Below are positions 20,911 to 24,988 of a stretch of 24,988 nucleotides of DNA, one piece after another; the first letter of the stretch is position 1; every line of letters starts with the position of its first letter. The stretch spans positions 1 through 24,988 of the forward strand of contig JALQPE010000583.1 of NCBI GenBank assembly GCA_030407315.1, read 5' to 3'. Position numbers and translations under genes: made by a program. The notes beneath the pieces are model-generated. The model was not told the DNA's origin, searched no databases, and saw only the letters and a program-made list of their open reading frames with translations. Source of the DNA: Asparagopsis taxiformis (Eukaryota; Rhodophyta; Florideophyceae; Bonnemaisoniales; Bonnemaisoniaceae).

Positions 20911-20967
20911 GTGCCGTACGGCACACCCCCATCTCAAAAACATGTTCACATGTGCATGTTTTTGAGA
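20911..20967 (-). repeat. Conserved hairpin plus palindrome, copy 6 (right arm)
   Basis: This is the mirror of 9303-9359. GTGCCGTACGGCAC is at 20911-20924 and the stem arms are 20932-20944 and 20955-20967. It lies 10 bases inside the outer breakpoint. Confidence 0.85.
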
Positions 20968-20977
20968 ATAGCCCAAA

Positions 20978-21085
20978 TTTTAATTCAATTCAGGTCGTCT
21001 AATTTGGTCACAACGGCCCCAGAAACTGGCCAGCGGCCCGACCGGGGCCATCATCGGCTTCTGCAAGTTCCAACTGCAAGCCATT
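20978..21085 (-). repeat. Complex repeat continuing outside the right arm
   Basis: On the minus strand this reads like the start of a short complex-repeat unit: a CAACTTGCAGAAGCC-like stretch, GGCCCCGGTCGGG, CTGGGGCCGTTGTG and GACGACCTGAATTGAATT. It is not part of the inverted duplication, but it joins smoothly to the repeat copy inside the arm. Confidence 0.75.
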
Positions 21086-21138
21086 GTGCAGAGGCTCGAA
21101 GGAGAATGTGTTGTGGTGTCTATTGACCCCTACAACTC

Positions 21139-22514
21139 CTATAAGGGACTGTTACTTGGTATAAGAGCGGTCAATTCGAGGACAGAGTGTTGTTCGAGGA
21201 GGGAGAGAGCTTCAAGAGGAGCAGTTGTAAGCTCCTGAGCGCTCTCTTGGCGTGCAGAGAGTGCATCATCAAGGGAGCGGGGCTGGTGTGGCGCGCTGGA
21301 TTCAAGTTGAGTGGCGGGGATGTAGCAGCGGTGGTAGGGATGTGTGGTGGTAGTGCTGTTGCGAGTGCACGACAGCTCTTTGGCCTCTGGAAAGTCGCAG
21401 CAATAATTGGCTAGGATGGGAAAGCATTGGCGGACAGTGCAGTAGAGTCTGTGCAGGGGAACCCGGAAGAGAACGCGGTGGATAGGGACGAAAACACTTT
21501 TTCGAGTGCTTTATGAAGAATATCAATTTTGCGAGCGCGACTAGCAGAACTAGAGGTTGTCGGCATTTCATCACCGAACAAGGCGTTGGACGAAGGGTTA
21601 ACAATGTACGGAAGATACCCGACGATGGTGAGGCCGGTACGGATGCAGTGGCGACGGAGGGGGGCGGAGAAGTTGAGCAGTGTGACGTGTATGGGGTATG
21701 CGACGATTGCGGAGCTCTTGAGGCTTGTGCTGCTCTTGTCGGAGTACACTTGGAGGAGGCCGGCAAAGGAGGAAGGTGTGGGATCAGTTTCCTCTGCCCA
21801 TACGACCTGTGGATCTTCCGAGAGCTGCACGCGCTGTCTAGTAACCTGGTGCAGCGTTTTCGCGAATTCTGTGTGTAGGGGATGAGAAAATATTGCGGTG
21901 CCGTCTGGGGCGGTCTGTGGGGAGGGGTGGAAGAGAGTATTTTGGTCGTTAGCCAGTGCTAACTGCCTGCGGAGCATGTCGACTGGGTCGCGGAGGTACA
22001 GCTGTGCCGAGTACTTACCAGTTTTGTCTGGAACGATGTGGCTCTTGTAACCTTCGGTGCGGAAATGTGTTTCGACCATGGAAGCGGTAACGTGGCGACA
22101 TTCTTCTACGGTGCGAACGGTGCTGTTGAACTTTTCTAGGGAGAATGCGGGGTCTTGTAGGATGGTGATGACTTCGCTCACGCGGCCAGCGCCGGCCTTG
22201 TACTCGAGGGTTGTGAGACTGGCGGCGAGGGATTGCACGAGGAGGTCTGCGCGGGAGGGTGTTGAGGCTGGTGGCAGTGGAGCGTCACAGGGTGAGTCGC
22301 TGGAGGAAGCACGACCAGATTCTGGGTCTGGGGAGCTGGGTTGCGGGGAATCATGGTCGCCGTTTCGAGCAGGCTCATGGGTGACGGCAGGGACACGAGC
22401 GTTGTTGAAATGTTGGGTAGAGGGGTTGAAACGGTAGCGACACGTTCGCTCATGCAGCGCGAGCGCATAAGCATCTACGCAGTAGTAGAAGCACCCTTCA
22501 TACTTGCATTCCAT
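21139..22514 (-). pseudogene. Plavaka/KDZ-like DNA transposase relic
   Basis: ATG at 22512-22514 opens 367 codons on the minus strand. Residues 3-25 fit a C-x4-C-x12-H-x3-C zinc finger (C3, C8, H21, C25). A Ser/Pro-rich linker follows (about 40-90). Residues about 235-305 contain LLQVYSDKSSTSL then AYPIHVTLLNF and TIVGYLPYI, a pattern I associate with Plavaka-type transposases (start of the RNase H-like core, with D in the YSD strand). A stop at 21411 truncates it. The neighbouring minus-strand frame continues the family sequence at once (FPILANYCCDFPEAKELSC) to a stop at 21139-21141, so a one-base deletion near 21420 broke it. The remaining catalytic half is absent. It would have mobilised a Spm/CACTA-like DNA transposon. 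It lies just outside the giant inverted repeat. Confidence 0.65.
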
Positions 22515-23096
22515 GTCGAGTTTTGACGCAAAAGGGAGGATTGCGAGCTGAACAGGGGAGACTGTGCCGTCCAGATGCGACCAATTTTATTTTTGTGGTG
22601 CTTTCGAGACTTGGAATGTAACGTGTTCGTTCGTAGTTTTGTGGGTAGTAGTTTTGTGCTCACTCCAGCTGACATCCCAACGGTGGAATTTAACCGAGAG
22701 TTCAATCATTTCCAACTGTTACATCACATTGCGTGCTGGCAACGTGTGCATGGAAGGACGAACGACTGCCCTGGGAGATGAATTTTCAATTAATTCATTT
22801 GTAATAATAAACTTTTTTATTTCTGAACTTCGTGGAATTTGAATGTGCTTTACAGCGGATATGCCACGGATCATGTAAGGAAAGCAAATGGATTCTCATA
22901 TATATGATTATATGTTTATATTCGTTGTCCTCGATCCGGATCTCATTGTTCGGGGAATCAGAGACCATGGCTTGGGCCATACTCAATCTCACTGCCGGCG
23001 ATGATTTCGAGTATGCACAGCAAGACTTAAGCGGACGCTGAAAGCTGTCCGGTCGACGCCGCAGGCTCCACTCCGCCCTCATCACCGACTGAGATT
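22515..23096. other. No recognised gene
   Basis: There are short competing frames on both strands only. The + frame 22832-23041 (69 codons) contains a hydrophobic stretch (ILIYMIICLYSL) but no known motif. AATAAT/ATAAAC near 22802-22812 could serve as a polyadenylation signal. Nothing else is supported. Confidence 0.4.
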
Positions 23097-23222
23097 CTTT
23101 GACCGCCTTTGCTTTGTTTAGTGTAAAGGATGGAATGAAGTTACGTGCGCGAATCTTGATGAAGATTCGCGCACGTACCTTCGTTCCATCCTTTACACTA
23201 AACAAAGCAAAGGCGGTCAAAG
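23097..23222. repeat. Foldback hairpin with 61-bp arms and a 4-nt loop
   Basis: The left arm 23097-23157 and right arm 23162-23222 are reverse complements with 60 of 61 positions paired (the only mismatch is in GTTACGTGCG against the partner CGCACGTACC), around the loop GATG. The tiny loop and near-perfect identity suggest a recent event (template-switch foldback, MITE-like element or hairpin RNA precursor). Right after it, the intron-like repeat array begins. Confidence 0.95.
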
Positions 23223-24212
23223 GGAAGCGTGGAGTTTGAGTCTGACTATTTCCGTTTATGCGATATTTTTCCTTGGAAGCATGTTGACTCATGGTGTGTA
23301 TTAAGCGGAGGATGGAAGAGAGGTACGTGAAGTTTTGAAAGTATGGTGCGAGGGAAGGTTGGTTTTGAGTCTGACTGTTGTGGTTGATTCCAATGTTGTG
23401 TAGATGATGCAGGAATGTTGATGACGGAAGGTAAGTTTCACTGAGCACCAAGACTTGTTTTGCAAAGATATGGACTGCTGACTTTGATTATTATTCATTG
23501 CAAGGTTTTTGGATCATGGTTTGTATTGTGTGTAGGATGGATGAGAGGTACATTTGCGAGTTCTCAGGGTATGTAGCGAGGGAAACGTTGGTTTTCAATC
23601 TGACTGTTGCGATTGATTCCGATGTTGCGTAGGTGATGGAGGCATAGTGATGACGGAAGGTAAGTCACATTCGGCGCCCAGACCGGTTGTGCGAAGATGC
23701 GGAATGCTGACTACTTTTCTTGGCTACACGATTACGTGATTTATGGTTTTTATTGTGTGCAGGGTGGAACAGGTAAGGTAAGTGTGCGAGTTTTGAAAGT
23801 AAGCAGCGAGGGAAGGTTGGTTTTGAGTCTGACTATTTCCGTTGATGCGATATTTTTCATTGGAAGCCTATTGAGTCATGGTGTGTATTGTGTGGAGCGA
23901 AGGTAAGTGTGCGAGTTTTGAAAGTAAGCAGCGAGGGAAGGTTGGTTTTGGGTCTGACTGTTGTGGTTGATTCCGATGTTGTGTAGATGGTGCAGGAATG
24001 TTGATCACAGAAGGTAAGTTTCACTGAGCACCAAGACTTGTTTTGCAAAGATATGGACTGCTGACTTTGATTATTCATTGCAAGGTTTTTGGATCATGGT
24101 TTGTATTGTGTGTATGGATGAGAGGTAAGTAAGGAAGTTTCTAGGATATCTGTCGTGGTAAGCGTTGCTTTTGAATCTGACTGTTGGGGTTGATGTTTTG
24201 TATGTGATGCAG
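23223..24212 (+). repeat. Array of intron-like repeats bounded by splice-like signals
   Basis: Two alternating repeat types are present. Type i is about 88-94 nt (23323-23412, 23548-23641, 23903-23995, 24125-24212) and contains TTTGAAAGTAAGCAGCGAGG-like sequence and GTCTGACTGTTG. Type ii is about 103-105 nt (23431-23535, 23660-23762, and about 24014-24115) and contains GCTGACTTTGATT and ATTGTGTGTAG. A third form is at 23778-23897, whose relative covers 23223-23310. Most begin GTAAGT or GTAC and end AG, with CTGAC 31-37 nt (type i) or 51-53 nt (type ii) before the AG. They separate short segments at 23311-23322, 23413-23430, 23536-23547, 23642-23659, 23763-23777 and 23996-24013. This is either a tandemly duplicated exon/intron region or a satellite that mimics splice sites. 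Confidence 0.7.
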
Positions 24213-24573
24213 GAGTGGTGAAGCAGGAACGGCAGGACTGAAGGAGAGTGAAGAAGGGATGTAGGAAGATGGGGAATGAAGCTGTGAGGTGTTTCTGGTA
24301 TGTGTATATTTTGGGCATACGATAGAAGTGAGAGTGGGTTTCAAGTGGTGTAAGATTTTGCTGACCATGTTCGTGTTTGATGTCTTGATGATTTAATGCG
24401 CTGGGGTGGTGTCGAGGAAAGCGGGATGGAATTGGGAAGGAGCGGATTTTTTGTAATCAAGGTCGTGAGGGTTCTTGAAGTATGTGCGGATGGTGGTGCA
24501 TGGCGTTCGGATGGTAGGGAGAACGCGATAGTGAGGGAATGGGTGATCGACGATATGCTGACAGGTATTTTGT
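24213..24573. other. No recognised gene
   Basis: The + strand is purine-rich (GAAGGAGAGTGAAGAAGGG and similar). An open frame from 24396 runs into the 24-bp tandem repeat and looks like a by-product of it. Nothing else is supported. Confidence 0.4.
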
Positions 24574-24745
24574 ATTCCGGCTGGATACGTATTTCATATT
24601 CTGGCTGGATACATATTCCGTATTCTGGCTGGATACGTATTTCGTATTCTGGCTGGATACGTATTCCGTATTCTGGCTGGATACGTATTTCCTATTCTAA
24701 CCGGGTATTTTTTCCTATTCTGACCAGATATGTATTTCCTATTCT
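24574..24745 (+). repeat. 24-bp tandem repeat, seven copies
   Basis: The unit is ATTCTGGCTGGATACGTATT plus four bases. Copies begin at 24574, 24598, 24622, 24646, 24670, 24694 (23 bp, diverged) and 24717, with a five-base remnant at 24741. The period is a multiple of three, so the spanning frame encodes an 8-residue repeat (YSGWIRIP/S), but the last two copies are degenerate and no start or homology supports a protein. Confidence 0.95.
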
Positions 24746-24873
24746 AGAGAGACGTATTGTATACGAGCAGTTTCGTAAATGAGAGAATAAATACGGTCCG
24801 ATATGGGCCCTGAATTTACCATCCGCTGTAATTTCTTCCTCTCCTCCCTGGTTTTCGCTGATATATTGTATAC

Positions 24874-24988
24874 TGGATGTCGGGTCCTAGTATTCCGCCG
24901 ACGTACTAGAGAAAGTGGATGTCGGGTCCTTAGTATTCCGCCAAAACGTAACTAGAGAAAGTGGATGTCGGGTCCTAGTATTCCGCCC
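24874..24988 (+). repeat. 42-46-bp tandem repeat running off the window
   Basis: TGGATGTCGGGTCCTAGTAT starts at 24874, 24916 (one extra T) and 24962, each followed by TCCGCC and a variable ACGTACTAGAGAAAG linker. The third copy is cut by the window end. The GGATGTC and CTAGTATT words recall the repeat at 5840-5990. Confidence 0.9.

Larger units (their letters stand above)
16181..20977 (-). repeat. Right arm of the giant inverted repeat
   Basis: This arm is the reverse complement of 9293-14089. Outside it (from 20978) the sequence stays within a copy of the complex repeat, but resembles the sequence at about 10160-10210 rather than the left flank at 9241-9292. The outer breakpoint therefore falls inside a repeat unit, at TTTGGGCT just before the conserved hairpin. 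Confidence 0.95.

Noticed and set aside
9293..20977. Terminal inverted repeats of an intact Polinton/Maverick-like element
   Set aside because: The interior has no polymerase B, retroviral-type integrase, packaging ATPase or capsid gene, and the arms contain decayed host-type genes.
22795..23451. 218-codon minus-strand ORF
   Set aside because: It runs straight through the 61-bp-arm foldback and into the intron-like repeats, so the frame is a by-product of repeats.
24396..24782. 128-codon ORF with an 8-residue repeat
   Set aside because: The repeat comes from a 24-bp tandem array whose last copies are degenerate. No start context or homology supports a protein.

Overview
The window looks like nuclear DNA from a eukaryote with few introns. 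It carries relics of two conserved eukaryotic housekeeping families (an importin-13/transportin-3-type karyopherin and a DUF676/ROG1-type lipid esterase), a TIR-domain fragment, a Ty3/gypsy chromovirus 3' end and a Plavaka/KDZ-like transposase. The housekeeping relics read without obvious introns. I lean weakly towards a red alga or another repeat-rich protist, but nothing here proves the lineage. No bacterial operon, tRNA, rRNA or CRISPR array was seen.

Layout. (1) 1-1465, + strand: decayed end of a Ty3/gypsy pol gene (integrase, GPY/F module, chromodomain). (2) 1466-3600: CpG-rich, T-poor sequence with no believable gene, ending in a polypurine run and a G/C hairpin. (3) 3605-5618, - strand: a frameshifted Gag-like or unknown protein relic. 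(4) 5840-6110: short repeats rich in GGACGTCCA and CTAGTATTACTAG. (5) 6120-7380: strongly pyrimidine-rich + strand. (6) 7383-10345: a cluster of complex repeats, each with a conserved hairpin and a GTGCCGTACGGCAC palindrome. (7) 9293-20977: a giant inverted repeat with two arms of about 4.8 kb around a 2.1-kb unique spacer. (8) 21139-22514, - strand: the transposase relic. (9) 23097-24212: a 61-bp-arm foldback followed by an array of intron-like repeats. (10) 24574-24988: two short tandem-repeat arrays.

Each arm of the inverted repeat holds, running outward from the spacer, a broken importin gene, a broken esterase gene, an unrecognised short ORF and two copies of the complex repeat. The arms mirror each other at a constant coordinate sum of 30270. 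Every stretch I compared was identical, including the inactivating lesions, so either the duplication is very recent or the assembly placed one locus twice. The spacer carries an unrecognised frameshifted ORF with two abutting perfect palindromes and a truncated TIR domain.

Almost every protein-coding trace is interrupted, so this is best read as a repeat- and transposon-rich pseudogene landscape. The most interesting non-genic signals are the giant inverted repeat, a stem in the complex repeat with compensatory base changes between copies, and the array of mini-segments bounded by GTAAGT / CTGAC / AG signals.
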